Shown here: one piece after another, positions 43,207 to 52,382 of the stretch
How positions within the stretch are numbered: position 1 is the stretch's first letter
Layout of the letters: the number at the start of each line of letters is the position of its first letter
Source: Pseudomonas sp. HR96
GTDB lineage: Bacteria > Pseudomonadota > Gammaproteobacteria > Pseudomonadales > Pseudomonadaceae
NCBI RefSeq assembly: GCF_034059295.1
Contig: NZ_CP139141.1
Coordinates: forward strand, 2,277,001 to 2,341,000
Length of the DNA stretch: 64,000 nt
Reading direction: 5' to 3'
Translations under genes and position numbers: made by a program
The notes under the pieces: model-generated
Told to the model about the DNA's origin: nothing
Database searches by the model: none
What the model saw: only the letters and a program-made list of their open reading frames with translations

Positions 43207-44876
43207 GGTCGAGCCTCCAGCAGGGGGTTGGCTGCGGTGGGACGGGTCGCCATCACTGCGTCGATGTACTGCGCCGGCTGCGCCAGCATGGCGGCGGTGG
43301 CCTGGGTGTAGCGCAGCAGGCTGTCGCCCTTGACCGTCAGGGCCACGCACAGGCCCAGCAGCAGCACAATGGGGATGCATTCATTGCGCCGCAGCAGCGG
43401 CGATGGCCGTTCGCGCGGGGTCCAGAAGCGCTTGACGCCCAGGCGCACCATCGCCAGCAGCGAGGCCAGGCCCGAGGCGATCAGCAGCGCTACCAGCACC
43501 CAGGCCGCAGTGCCGATGCCTGGCGCCGGGCTGGCACCCAGCCCCTGGGGATCGAACAGGGCGCTGATCAACGCCAGCTTGGCGATGAAGCCCGACAGCG
43601 GCGGCATGCCGATCACCAGCAAGGCACAGGCGACGAAGCTGAGCCCGAGAAAGGCCATGGTCCAGGGAATGACCTTGCCGACCAGCGCCTGCTGCTCGTC
43701 GTCCAGGTTGATGCCCGGTGGCGGATGCAGCGATTCCAGGGGCTTGGGCAACAGATCGGCGTCCTCTTCCAGGGGCAATTCATTGGCCGAGCGCGAACGC
43801 TCGATCAGTTCGGCCAGCAGAAACAGCGCGCTCAGCGCCAGGGTCGAGCTGACCAGGTAGAACAGCGCCCCGGCGGTGACCGCCGGGCTGGCCAGGCCGA
43901 TGCTGGCCAGCAGGATGCCGGCCGACACCAGAATGCTCTGGGCGGCCAGGCGCTCCAGGCGTTGCGCGGCCAGCACCGCGATCGCCGCGCAGGCCAGGGT
44001 CAGCAGGCCGCCCCAGACCAGCCAGGTGCCACCGAAAGCCGCCGAGGCGCCGGCGTGCGTGGAAAACAGCAGAGTCCACAGGCGCAGCAGGGTGTAGATG
44101 CCGACCTTGGTCATGATCGCGAACAGCGCCGCCACCGGGGCGCTGGCCGAGGAGTAGGCCGGCACCAGCCAGAAGTTCAGCGGCCACATGCCGGCCTTGG
44201 CCAGGAATGCCACCGCGAGGATTGCCGCCCCGGCGTGCAACAGGCCGCGGTCGGCCTCGGGCACCAGGGGAATCTTCAGCGCCAGGTCGGCCAGGTTGAG
44301 GGTGCCGGTGACGCCGTAGACCAGCGCCGCGCCTATCAGGAACAAGGAAGAGGCCAGCAGGTTGATGGCGATGTAGTGCAGCCCCGCCGAGACCCGCGCG
44401 CGTTCGGAGCCGTGCAGCATCATGCCGTAGGAGGCCGCCAGCAGCACCTCGAAGAACACGAACAGGTTGAACAGGTCGGCGGTCAGGAAGGCACCGTACA
44501 GGCCCATCAGCTGGATCTGGAACAGTGCATGGAAGCTGGCGCCGGCGCGGTCCCAGCGGGCGTTGGCGAACATCAGCGCGCAGCTGCCGATGATCCCGGT
44601 CAGCACCAGCATCAACGCCGCCAGGCGGTCGACCACCAGCACGATGCCGAACGGCGCCGGCCAGTTGCCCGGCAGGTAGACGCCGATCGAGCCGCTGGCG
44701 TTCTGGCCCTGCACCCACTCGAGCAGTGCCACCGACACCACCAGGCCGAGCAGGGTCGAGGCGAGGTTGATGTGCGCTTTCAGCGGGCGGTGTTTTTCCC
44801 CCAGCAACAGCAGGCAGGCCGCAGTCAGCAGCGGCAGAAGGATCGGCGCGATGATCAGGTGCGACATCAGGCTCAT
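43203..44876 (-). CDS. mrpD: Mrp-type cation/proton antiporter subunit D (NuoM/N-like)
   Basis: A 557-residue multi-helix protein related to complex I proton channels. The proton-antiporter core includes FNLFVFFEVLLAASYGMMLHG and AILAVAFLAKAGMWPLNFWLVPAYSSASAPVAALFAIMTKVGIY, with the conserved lysines. It starts at ATG 44876, overlapping the stop of subunit C. A ~50-residue hydrophilic insert (SRSANELPLEEDADLLPKPLES) lies before the last helices, as in other Pseudomonas PhaD proteins. Confidence 0.92.
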   Translation of the reverse strand: MSLMSHLIIAPILLPLLTAACLLLLGEKHRPLKAHINLASTLLGLVVSVALLEWVQGQNASGSIGVYLPGNWPAPFGIVLVVDRLAALMLVLTGIIGSCALMFANARWDRAGASFHALFQIQLMGLYGAFLTADLFNLFVFFEVLLAASYGMMLHGSERARVSAGLHYIAINLLASSLFLIGAALVYGVTGTLNLADLALKIPLVPEADRGLLHAGAAILAVAFLAKAGMWPLNFWLVPAYSSASAPVAALFAIMTKVGIYTLLRLWTLLFSTHAGASAAFGGTWLVWGGLLTLACAAIAVLAAQRLERLAAQSILVSAGILLASIGLASPAVTAGALFYLVSSTLALSALFLLAELIERSRSANELPLEEDADLLPKPLESLHPPPGINLDDEQQALVGKVIPWTMAFLGLSFVACALLVIGMPPLSGFIAKLALISALFDPQGLGASPAPGIGTAAWVLVALLIASGLASLLAMVRLGVKRFWTPRERPSPLLRRNECIPIVLLLGLCVALTVKGDSLLRYTQATAAMLAQPAQYIDAVMATRPTAANPLLEARP

Positions 44877-45217
44877 CGACCGCCCTCGTGGCCATCGACG
44901 TGGTCGGTACCGGTCAGCCCGCGCGAGGCCAGCAACACCACCAGGAACAGCGCGGTCATGGCAAAGCTGATGACAATGGCGGTCAGCACCAGCGCCTGGG
45001 GCAGCGGGTCGGTGTAGTGCAGCAGGTCCTGGGGCACGCCGTCGCGAATGATCGGCTCCTTGCCGATGAACAGGCTGCCCATGCTGAAGATGAACAGGTT
45101 GACCCCATAGGACAGCAGGCACAGGCCCATCACCACCTGAAAGGTCCGCGGGCGCAGCACCAGCCACACTCCGGAGGCACTGAGCACGCCAATGGCGATT
45201 GCGATCACTTCTTCCAT
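44873..45217 (-). CDS. mrpC: Mrp-type cation/proton antiporter subunit C (NuoK-like)
   Basis: A 114-residue NuoK-like protein with three helices. GVWLVLRPRTFQVVMGLCLLSYGVNLFIFSMG and PLPQALVLTAIVISFAMTALFLVVL are the family marks (DPLPQALVLTAIVI). ATG 45217 shares one base with the stop of subunit A. Confidence 0.92.
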   Translation of the reverse strand: MEEVIAIAIGVLSASGVWLVLRPRTFQVVMGLCLLSYGVNLFIFSMGSLFIGKEPIIRDGVPQDLLHYTDPLPQALVLTAIVISFAMTALFLVVLLASRGLTGTDHVDGHEGGR

Positions 45218-48147
45218 CAGCGGGTTGCTCCTGGGGCAGCGGGCAGTGGGCGCGGCAGGCCGTGGCTGCCGCTGCGATGGCTGCGCACCGATTGGTGGGC
45301 CAGCGCGGTGAGGATCAGCAAGGTGGCACCCACCACCACGGTGTACACGCCGATGTCGAAGAACAGCGCACTGGCCACGTGCACCTCGCCGAACAACGGC
45401 AGATGCAGGTGCGCCGTGTGCGTGGTGAGGAAGGGGTAGCCGAACGCCAGGGCGCCCATCCCGGTCAGCGTGGCGCAGAGCAGCCCGGTGCCCATCCAGC
45501 GCAGCGGCCGCAGGCGCATCTGCGCCTCCACCCACTGGGTGCCGGCGACCATGTATTGCAGGATGAACGCCACCGACATCACCAGCCCGGCGACGAAGCC
45601 GCCGCCCGGCTGATTGTGCCCGCGCATGAACAGGTACATGGAAATCACCAGGGCCACCGGCAGCAACAGACGCACCAGCACCGCCGGCACCATCATGAAG
45701 CCCAGTGCGGTGTCGCTGGCATGGCGCGGGTTGACCAGGTCGGTGACCACATCGGCGGCCAGCAGGCGTTGCTGCGCCGGCAGCTGAATGCTCTCGCGCG
45801 GCGGTCGAAAGCGCCGCAGCAGGGCGAATACGGCAAGGGCCACGGCGGCCAGTACGGTGATTTCACCGAGGGTGTCGAAGCCGCGGAAGTCCACCAGCAT
45901 CACGTTGACCACGTTGGTGCCGCCACCTTCGGGCAGCGCTCGGCTCAGGTAATACGAAGAGATATGGTTGGGGGTGGGCCGGGTCAGCATGGCGTAGGCC
46001 AGCAGCGCCATGCCGCCACCCACCGCGCCGGACAGCAGCAGGTCGCGCAGGCGCCGAACCTTCGCCCGACGCTCGCTGGCGGCGCTGGGCTGGGCATCTT
46101 CCAGGCGGCGCGGCAGCCAGCGCAGGCCGAGCAGGATCAGTACCGTAGTCACCACCTCGACCACCAACTGGGTCAGGGCCAGGTCCGGCGCGCTGAACCA
46201 GACAAACGTGATGCACGTCATCAGCCCGCACACGCCGACCATGGTCAGGGCCGCCAGGCGGTGGTACTTGGCCTGCCACGCCGCGCCCAGGGCGCAGGCG
46301 ATGGCGATCAGCCAGAGCATGACGAACACCCCGGAACCGGCGATCTTCGGCCGCTCGCCCCAGCTCAGGCCGCTCTGCACCATGGGCAGCAGCCCCGCCA
46401 GCACGGCCACCAGTACCAGCATGAACAGCTGCAGCTGCAGGCGGCGGGTGGCCAGGCGCCGGGTCAGGCGTCGGGCGCCGCGCAGCAGGATGATCAAGGT
46501 CTGTTCGAACAACCGCTTGCCGTTCAGCCGGCCGGTCAACGGCGGCGCACTCAGGCGGCCCTGGCGCAGCGGTCGGCGCAGGGCCAGGTACAGCAGCACG
46601 CCGCAGACCATGGCGATCAGGCTCATGATCAGCGGCGCGTTGACGCCGTGCCAGATGGCCAGGCTGTATTCGGGCAGGGCAGCGCCGACCACCGGTTGCG
46701 CGGCCGCCGCCAGCAGCGGGCCCACCGACCAGGCGGGGAACATGCCTACCACCAGGCAGGCCAGCACCAGCAACTCCACCGGCACGCGCATCCAGCGCGG
46801 CGGCTCGTGGGGGGTGTGCGGCAAATCGGTGGCGGTAGGCCCGAAGAACACGTCGACGGTAAAGCGCAGCGCATAGGCCACGCTGAAGGTACCGGCGACC
46901 GTCGCCACCACCGGCAGCGCCGCCTCGACCCAGGCCGTGGAGCTGATAAACACGGTCTCGGCGAAGAACATTTCCTTGGACAGAAACCCGTTCATCAAAG
47001 GCACGCCGGCCATGGCCGCGCTGGCGACCATGGCCAGTGTCGCGGTGTAGGGCATCAGCCGCAGCAGGCCGTTGAGGCGGCGAATGTCACGGGTGCCGCT
47101 TTCGTGGTCGATGATGCCGGCGGCCATGAACAGCGAGGCCTTGAAGGTGGCATGGTTGAGGATGTGGAACACTGCCGCCACCGCCGCCAGCGGGCTGTTG
47201 AGGCCCAGCAGCAGGGTGATCAGGCCCAGGTGGCTGATGGTCGAGTAGGCCAGCAGGCCCTTGAGGTCGTTCTGGAACATCGCCGAATAGGCACCCAGCA
47301 GCAGGGTGCAGGCGCCCGCGCCGCTGACCATCCAGAACCACTGGTCGCTGCCCGACAGCGCCGGCCATAGCCGCGCCAGCAGAAACACCCCGGCCTTGAC
47401 CATGGTCGCCGAGTGCAGATAGGCCGACACCGGCGTCGGCGCAGCCATGGCGTGGGGCAGCCAGAAGTGGAACGGGAACTGTGCGCTCTTGCTCAGCGCG
47501 CCCAGCAGAATCAGGGTCAGCAGCAATGGGTAGAGGCGATGCGCGCGCAACAGGTCACCGGCGCCGAGCACCGCGTCGAGGTCGTAGCTGCCGACCACAT
47601 GGCCGACCAGCAGCACGCCGACCAGCAGGCACAGGCCGCCGGCACCGGTGACCATCAGCGCCATGTAGGCGCCGCGGCGGGCGTCGCTGCGGTGATGCCA
47701 ATAGCCAATCAGCAGGAAGGAAAAAAGACTGGTCAGCTCCCAGAAAAACACGATTTGCAACAGGTTGCCGGACAACACCAGGCCGAGCATGGCGCCCATG
47801 AAGGCCAGGAAGAACGAGAAGAACCGCGGTACCGGGTCCTGGGGCGACATGTAGTAGCGCGCGTAGAGCGCCACCAGGGTGCCGATGCCCAGCACCAGCA
47901 TGGCGAACATCCAGGCGAAGCCGTCCATGCGCAGCACCAGGTTGAGCCCCAGCGACGGCAGCCAGTCGACCTGCTCGCGGATCACCCCGCCGTGGGCCAC
48001 CTGGGGGAACAGCAATGCCACCTGCACGGTACCGGCAAGGGCAATCAATCCGGCCAGCAGGGATTCGGCGTTGCGTGCGTTATGAGGCAGCAGGGCGGCC
48101 AGGCAGCTGCCGATGAAAGGCAGAAGCAGTAGGACAATCAATGACAT
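45217..48147 (-). CDS. mrpA: Mrp-type cation/proton antiporter, fused subunits A and B (NuoL-like)
   Basis: A 976-residue NuoL-like subunit. The antiporter core contains FFWELTSLFSFLLIGYWH, LGALSKSAQFPFHFWLPHAMAAPTPVSAYLHSATMVKAGVFLLARL and FHILNHATFKASLFMAAGIIDHE. The C-terminal ~300 residues correspond to subunit B (DFRGFDTLGEITVLAAVALAVFALLR; GHNQPGGGFVAGLV), so A and B are fused, as in Pha/Sha operons. The operon supports Na+ or K+ efflux and pH homeostasis. Upstream, 48148-48396 should hold its promoter. Confidence 0.93.
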   Translation of the reverse strand: MSLIVLLLLPFIGSCLAALLPHNARNAESLLAGLIALAGTVQVALLFPQVAHGGVIREQVDWLPSLGLNLVLRMDGFAWMFAMLVLGIGTLVALYARYYMSPQDPVPRFFSFFLAFMGAMLGLVLSGNLLQIVFFWELTSLFSFLLIGYWHHRSDARRGAYMALMVTGAGGLCLLVGVLLVGHVVGSYDLDAVLGAGDLLRAHRLYPLLLTLILLGALSKSAQFPFHFWLPHAMAAPTPVSAYLHSATMVKAGVFLLARLWPALSGSDQWFWMVSGAGACTLLLGAYSAMFQNDLKGLLAYSTISHLGLITLLLGLNSPLAAVAAVFHILNHATFKASLFMAAGIIDHESGTRDIRRLNGLLRLMPYTATLAMVASAAMAGVPLMNGFLSKEMFFAETVFISSTAWVEAALPVVATVAGTFSVAYALRFTVDVFFGPTATDLPHTPHEPPRWMRVPVELLVLACLVVGMFPAWSVGPLLAAAAQPVVGAALPEYSLAIWHGVNAPLIMSLIAMVCGVLLYLALRRPLRQGRLSAPPLTGRLNGKRLFEQTLIILLRGARRLTRRLATRRLQLQLFMLVLVAVLAGLLPMVQSGLSWGERPKIAGSGVFVMLWLIAIACALGAAWQAKYHRLAALTMVGVCGLMTCITFVWFSAPDLALTQLVVEVVTTVLILLGLRWLPRRLEDAQPSAASERRAKVRRLRDLLLSGAVGGGMALLAYAMLTRPTPNHISSYYLSRALPEGGGTNVVNVMLVDFRGFDTLGEITVLAAVALAVFALLRRFRPPRESIQLPAQQRLLAADVVTDLVNPRHASDTALGFMMVPAVLVRLLLPVALVISMYLFMRGHNQPGGGFVAGLVMSVAFILQYMVAGTQWVEAQMRLRPLRWMGTGLLCATLTGMGALAFGYPFLTTHTAHLHLPLFGEVHVASALFFDIGVYTVVVGATLLILTALAHQSVRSHRSGSHGLPRPLPAAPGATR

Positions 48148-48396
48148 GGCATTCCGTTGTGCTACATAGAGCGAGGTGGCTGTAGGGCCCGATCATACGG
48201 ACCCGGTCTGCGTTCACCAACCCGTAGAGGCCGCGCATTGCAGGCAAGTGTGGTTCATTTCCCCGGGTTTTTTATGACATTTCATTTCCAGAACCTCAAT
48301 CAAGCGGCTTGCGGGCCAGGCCGACGGCCCCGACAATGGCGCGACCATGAGCAGTAATGAGCAACATAGTGCGCACTTTCAGGTGATCGACTCCCC

Positions 48397-48954
48397 ATGA
48401 CCAGCAAGGATTCCAGTGCGCTGCTGCAGCACGTCAGCCAGAACATCCGCCGCCTGCGCCACGCTGCCGACCTCAGTCAGAGTGCGCTGGCCGAACGCTC
48501 CGGAGTCAGCCGGCGCATGCTGGTGGCGATCGAGGCCGGCGAAAACAATGTCAGCCTGACCACCCTCGATCGTCTCGCCGAAGCCCTGGGCGTGGCCTTC
48601 AGCGACCTGATCCAGGCCTTCGACAACCGTGACCCCGCGCGCATCAACGAGCTGGCGTGGGCCGGCGTGCACCCTCGGAGCAAGGCCGTGTTACTGGCCA
48701 GTGCCCGCGCCAGCAGCGAGGTGGAGTTGTGGGAATGGCGTCTGGAGCCTGGGGAGGAATATGTCTCGGAGGCCGACCCCATCGGTTGGAGCGAACAGCT
48801 GTATGTGTTCGAGGGGCAGTTGACGGTGGTGCTGGGGCAGGCGGTGCAGCAGCTGGCCGCCGGCGAGTTTCTCGCCTACCCGAGCAATCAGCCCCACGCC
48901 TATCGCAACGAGGGGACGGTGAGTGTGCACTTCATGCGCAATGTGGTGATCTGA
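48397..48954 (+). CDS. XRE-family regulator with C-terminal cupin sensor
   Basis: A 185-residue regulator. The N-terminal helix-turn-helix reads LRHAADLSQSALAERSGVSRRMLVAIEAGENNVSLTTLDRLAEALGV. A small cupin domain follows (GWSEQLYVFEGQLTVVLGQAVQQLAAGEFLAYPSNQPHAYRNEG). This architecture typically senses a small metabolite and regulates adjacent genes; the ligand is unknown. It is convergent with the aldo-keto reductase gene and divergent from the Mrp operon. Confidence 0.87.
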   Translation: MTSKDSSALLQHVSQNIRRLRHAADLSQSALAERSGVSRRMLVAIEAGENNVSLTTLDRLAEALGVAFSDLIQAFDNRDPARINELAWAGVHPRSKAVLLASARASSEVELWEWRLEPGEEYVSEADPIGWSEQLYVFEGQLTVVLGQAVQQLAAGEFLAYPSNQPHAYRNEGTVSVHFMRNVVI

Positions 48955-48986
48955 GCTAGGCCAGGCCAGGCGCGATTCGCGCCCTG

Positions 48987-49808
48987 CTAGACCATCGCCA
49001 AGCGCTGCTTGTGCCGAGGTCCAGGGCACGCCTCATCGATGGCCCGCAGATCCGCCTCGCTCAGGCGCAACTCACCGGCCGCCGCGTTCATCTTCACGTG
49101 GAGCGGATCGACCGCCTTGGGAATGGCGATTACCCCGGGCTGACGGATCACCCAGGCCAGGCACACCTGCGCCGGGGTGACGTCGTGGCGCCCGGCAATC
49201 TCGGCGAACACTGGGTGCTTGAGCAGGCGGCCGGCCTGGGCGATCGGGCAGTACGCCATGACCGGTTGCTGATGCTCGCGCATCCACGGCAACAGGTCAT
49301 ACTCGATGCCACGGGCCTCGGGGTTGTACAGCACCTGGTTGGTCGCACAGCGCGGGTCGGCGAGGTCGAGCATGTCGGCGACATCGAAGTTCGACACCCC
49401 CCAGCGGCCGATCTTGCCGGCCTCGCGCAAGCGCTCGAAGGCTTCGACGGTTTCTTCGAGCGGGTGCGAACCTGGCCAGTGCAGCAGGTACAGGTCCAGT
49501 CGCTCGACCTTGAGGCGCTTGAGGCTGCGCTCGCAGGCCAGGGGGATGCCCTTGCGACTGGCATTGTGCGGGTAGACCTTGCTGACCAGGGTGACCTGCT
49601 CGCGCAGCCCGGCGATGGCCTCGCCCACCACTTCTTCGGCGCCGCCCTCGGCGTACATCTCAGCGGTGTCGATCAGGGTCATGCCCAGCTCGATGCCCTG
49701 GCGCAGGGCGGCCACTTCACGGCTGCGCTGGCCGGGGTTCTCGCCCATGTGCCAGGTGCCCTGGCCGATGAGCGGGACGCTGCGGTCTGCCAATTGAATC
49801 GATTGCAT
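48987..49808 (-). CDS. Aldo/keto reductase
   Basis: A 273-residue TIM-barrel reductase from ATG 49808 with CTGGAGG upstream. Catalytic elements: TLIDTAEMYAEGGAE (Asp, Tyr), LVSKVYP (Lys) and YLLHWPG (His). The cofactor pocket is near VIAIPKAVDPLHVKMNAAAG. It belongs to the bacterial YeaE-like group (methylglyoxal and other aldehydes reported for relatives); the substrate here is unknown. Confidence 0.87.
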   Translation of the reverse strand: MQSIQLADRSVPLIGQGTWHMGENPGQRSREVAALRQGIELGMTLIDTAEMYAEGGAEEVVGEAIAGLREQVTLVSKVYPHNASRKGIPLACERSLKRLKVERLDLYLLHWPGSHPLEETVEAFERLREAGKIGRWGVSNFDVADMLDLADPRCATNQVLYNPEARGIEYDLLPWMREHQQPVMAYCPIAQAGRLLKHPVFAEIAGRHDVTPAQVCLAWVIRQPGVIAIPKAVDPLHVKMNAAAGELRLSEADLRAIDEACPGPRHKQRLAMV

Positions 49809-49896
49809 GCTGCCTCCAGTGTTTGCAGAGGGATTTGTCAGGGATCTATGCAATGGAGCGCTCCAGGCGCCGAGAGGTTCGACTGCATGTCGCGGG

Positions 49897-50805
49897 TCAG
49901 ACGCTGTGCAGGGGCAGGCTCGGCGCCGTGGCACATTCGATCAGCACGTCCTGCAACGCCTGGGCCGCCGTCGACAGCTTGTGCTCGGCCAGGCGCATCA
50001 GGCCGATGCGCCGCTCGATACGCGGGCCTTCCAGGGCCACGCAGCGAGCGCCCAGCTCCTGCATCTGGCGGATACACAGCGAGGGCACCGCGCTGACCCC
50101 CAGGCCATTGGCGACCATGCGCCCGACGGTGCTCAACTGATGGCTTTCGAAGGCTACCGACAGCTTGCCATGCTCGGCGCGGATATCCTGCTCCAGCAGC
50201 AGGCGCACCGCCGAGGGGCGTTGCAGGGCGATGAAATCGTCTTGCAGCAGCTGCTTCCAGGTCACCACTTCAAGCAGCGCCAGCGGCGAATCAGCCGCTA
50301 CCACGGCAACGAAGCGGTCCAGGTAGAACGGGGTGAAGACCAGCGTGGAGGTGCTGTCCGGCTCGAAGCCGATGCCCAGTTCGACCCGGCGATGGCGGAC
50401 CATTTCCAGCACCTGCTCGTTGATCACGTCGTGCACGGCCACGTTGACCCGCGGATGACGGTCGCGAAACACGCGCAGCACGCCGGGCAGCGGATCGCCG
50501 GCGAAGGAGGGCATGGCGGCGATCGACACCTTGCCCAGTTGCAGGGTGAAATGCTGGCGCAACAGTTCTTCGGTATTGTCCCAGTCCGCCAGCAGGCGCC
50601 GGGCCAGCGGCAGCAGCGCTTCGCCCTCCGGCGTCAGGCTGACGCTGCGGGTGGTGCGGATCAGCAGCGCGCCGCCGAGGTCTTCTTCCAGCGCCTTGAT
50701 GGTCAGGCTCAGCGCCGGCTGCGACAGGTGCAGGCGCTCGCCGGCCTGGGCAAAACTCAAGGCCTGCGCCACCGCCAGAAAAGCGCGCAGCTGCTTGACG
50801 TTCAT
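49897..50805 (-). CDS. LysR-type regulator of the divergent CoA-transferase operon
   Basis: A 302-residue LysR protein with MNVKQLRAFLAVAQALSFAQAGERLHLSQPALSLTIKALEE at the N-terminus and a full effector domain. It is divergent from the CoA-transferase/AtoE operon across 109 bases. The gene order matches, from memory, P. aeruginosa PA1998-PA2002 (dhcR, dhcA, dhcB, transporter), so a role in carnitine or 3-hydroxybutyrate/acetoacetate use is likely. Confidence 0.86.
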   Translation of the reverse strand: MNVKQLRAFLAVAQALSFAQAGERLHLSQPALSLTIKALEEDLGGALLIRTTRSVSLTPEGEALLPLARRLLADWDNTEELLRQHFTLQLGKVSIAAMPSFAGDPLPGVLRVFRDRHPRVNVAVHDVINEQVLEMVRHRRVELGIGFEPDSTSTLVFTPFYLDRFVAVVAADSPLALLEVVTWKQLLQDDFIALQRPSAVRLLLEQDIRAEHGKLSVAFESHQLSTVGRMVANGLGVSAVPSLCIRQMQELGARCVALEGPRIERRIGLMRLAEHKLSTAAQALQDVLIECATAPSLPLHSV

Positions 50806-50914
50806 TGATAAGCGTCCATCATCAATCGATCAAATAAACAAAATTAACAAATGACTCGTGCAGGGCCAAGATAATCTTCACTTCATCCAATAAAACAACA
50901 ACAGGCGAACAGGC

Positions 50915-51613
50915 ATGGCCGGACTCGACAAGCGCGTAGCCACCTACGAAGAGGCCCTTGCCGGCCTGACCGACAACATGACCATCCTCAGCGGCGGCTT
51001 CGGCCTGTGCGGCATCCCGGAGAACCTCATCGCCGAGATTCGGCGCCGCGGGGTCACCGGCCTGACCGTGGTCTCGAACAACTGCGGGGTCGATGGTTTC
51101 GGCCTGGGGGTGCTGCTCGAAGACCGGCAGATCCGCAAGATGATCGCCTCCTACGTGGGTGAAAACGCCCTGTTCGAGCGTCAGCTGCTCGATGGCGAGC
51201 TGGAAGTCGACCTCACCCCCCAAGGTACCCTCGCGGAAAAACTGCGCGCCGGCGGCGCTGGCATCCCGGCCTTCTACACCGCCACGGGCGTGGGCACCCC
51301 GGTGGCCGAAGGCAAGGAGGAGCGCGAATTCAACGGCCGCCGCTATATCCTTGAAGAAGCCATCACCGGCGACTTCGCCATCGTCAAGGGCTGGAAGGCC
51401 GACCACTTCGGCAACGTCATCTACCGCCACACCGCGCAGAACTTCAACCCGCTGGCCGCCAGCGCCGGGCGAATCACCGTGGTCGAGGTCGAGGAAATCG
51501 TCGAACCCGGCGAGCTGGAGCCGAGCCAGATCCACACCCCGGGCATATTCGTCGACCGGCTGATCCTCGGCACCTTCGAAAAGCGTATCGAAAAGCGCAC
51601 GCTCAAGGGCTGA
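50915..51613 (+). CDS. 3-ketoacid CoA-transferase subunit A (AtoD/ScoA/DhcA-like)
   Basis: A 232-residue alpha subunit. It shows the N-terminal glycine-rich CoA site ([15 protein letters not shown]), [15 protein letters not shown], and [42 protein letters not shown]. It transfers CoA to acetoacetate or dehydrocarnitine together with subunit B, encoded 40 bases downstream. Cytoplasmic, probably heterotetrameric. Confidence 0.92.
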   Translation: MAGLDKRVATYEEALAGLTDNMTILSGGFGLCGIPENLIAEIRRRGVTGLTVVSNNCGVDGFGLGVLLEDRQIRKMIASYVGENALFERQLLDGELEVDLTPQGTLAEKLRAGGAGIPAFYTATGVGTPVAEGKEEREFNGRRYILEEAITGDFAIVKGWKADHFGNVIYRHTAQNFNPLAASAGRITVVEVEEIVEPGELEPSQIHTPGIFVDRLILGTFEKRIEKRTLKG

Positions 51614-51653
51614 TCGCCTTCCCCCGCTACAGCTATAAAAAAAGAGGCTGAAC

Positions 51654-52310
51654 ATGGCACTTTCCCGCGAACAAATGGCAATGCGCGTGGCCCGCGAGCT
51701 GCAGGACGGCTTTTACGTGAACCTCGGCATCGGCATCCCGACCCTGGTCGCCAACTACGTGCCCGAGGGCATCGACGTCATGCTGCAGTCGGAGAACGGC
51801 CTGCTGGGCATGGGCGAATTCCCCGACGAAAGCACCCTGGACGCCGACATGATCAACGCCGGCAAACAGACGGTGACCGCGCGCAAGGGCGCGTCGATCT
51901 TCGACTCGGCGACGTCCTTTGCGATGATTCGCGGGGGGCACGTCGACCTGACGGTGCTGGGCGCCTTCGAAGTCGACGTGCAGGGCAACATCGCCTCGTG
52001 GATGATCCCCGGCAAACTGGTCAAGGGCATGGGCGGGGCCATGGACCTGGTGGCGGGCGCCGAGAACATCATCGTCACCATGACCCATGCTTCCAAGGAC
52101 GGCGAATCCAAGCTGCTGCCGTTGTGCAGCCTGCCGCTGACCGGCGCCGGCTGCATTCGCAAGGTGCTGACTGACCTGGCGTATCTCGAGATCGAAGGCG
52201 GCGCCTTCATCCTGCGCGAGACGGCACCGGGGGTCAGCGTCGAAGAAATCCAGGCCAAGACCGCCGGCAAGCTGATCGTGGCCGAGGACGTGAAGGAGAT
52301 GACGTTCTAG
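51654..52310 (+). CDS. 3-ketoacid CoA-transferase subunit B (AtoA/ScoB/DhcB-like)
   Basis: A 218-residue beta subunit. The catalytic glutamate lies in LQSENGLLGMG, preceded by YVNLGIGIPTLVANYVP. GGHVDLTVLGAFEVD and MGGAMDLVAGA are further family blocks. The AGGCTGAACATG context gives a weak ribosome site. It pairs with the upstream alpha subunit; AtoE follows 72 bases on. Confidence 0.92.
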   Translation: MALSREQMAMRVARELQDGFYVNLGIGIPTLVANYVPEGIDVMLQSENGLLGMGEFPDESTLDADMINAGKQTVTARKGASIFDSATSFAMIRGGHVDLTVLGAFEVDVQGNIASWMIPGKLVKGMGGAMDLVAGAENIIVTMTHASKDGESKLLPLCSLPLTGAGCIRKVLTDLAYLEIEGGAFILRETAPGVSVEEIQAKTAGKLIVAEDVKEMTF

Positions 52311-52382
52311 CGCGTTCAAAGGGTTCAAGGTGGGATCACCGTTTGCACACTCAATAACAAAACCAATAAAACGAGCCTGATC

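Noticed and set aside
45199..47370. Long plus-strand open frame opposite the antiporter A subunit gene
   Set aside because: Gln/His/Arg-rich shadow of a high-GC gene, with no domain; the minus-strand protein is unmistakable.
50822..51655. 277-residue antisense frame over the CoA-transferase A gene
   Set aside because: Shadow frame; the plus-strand product has all family motifs.
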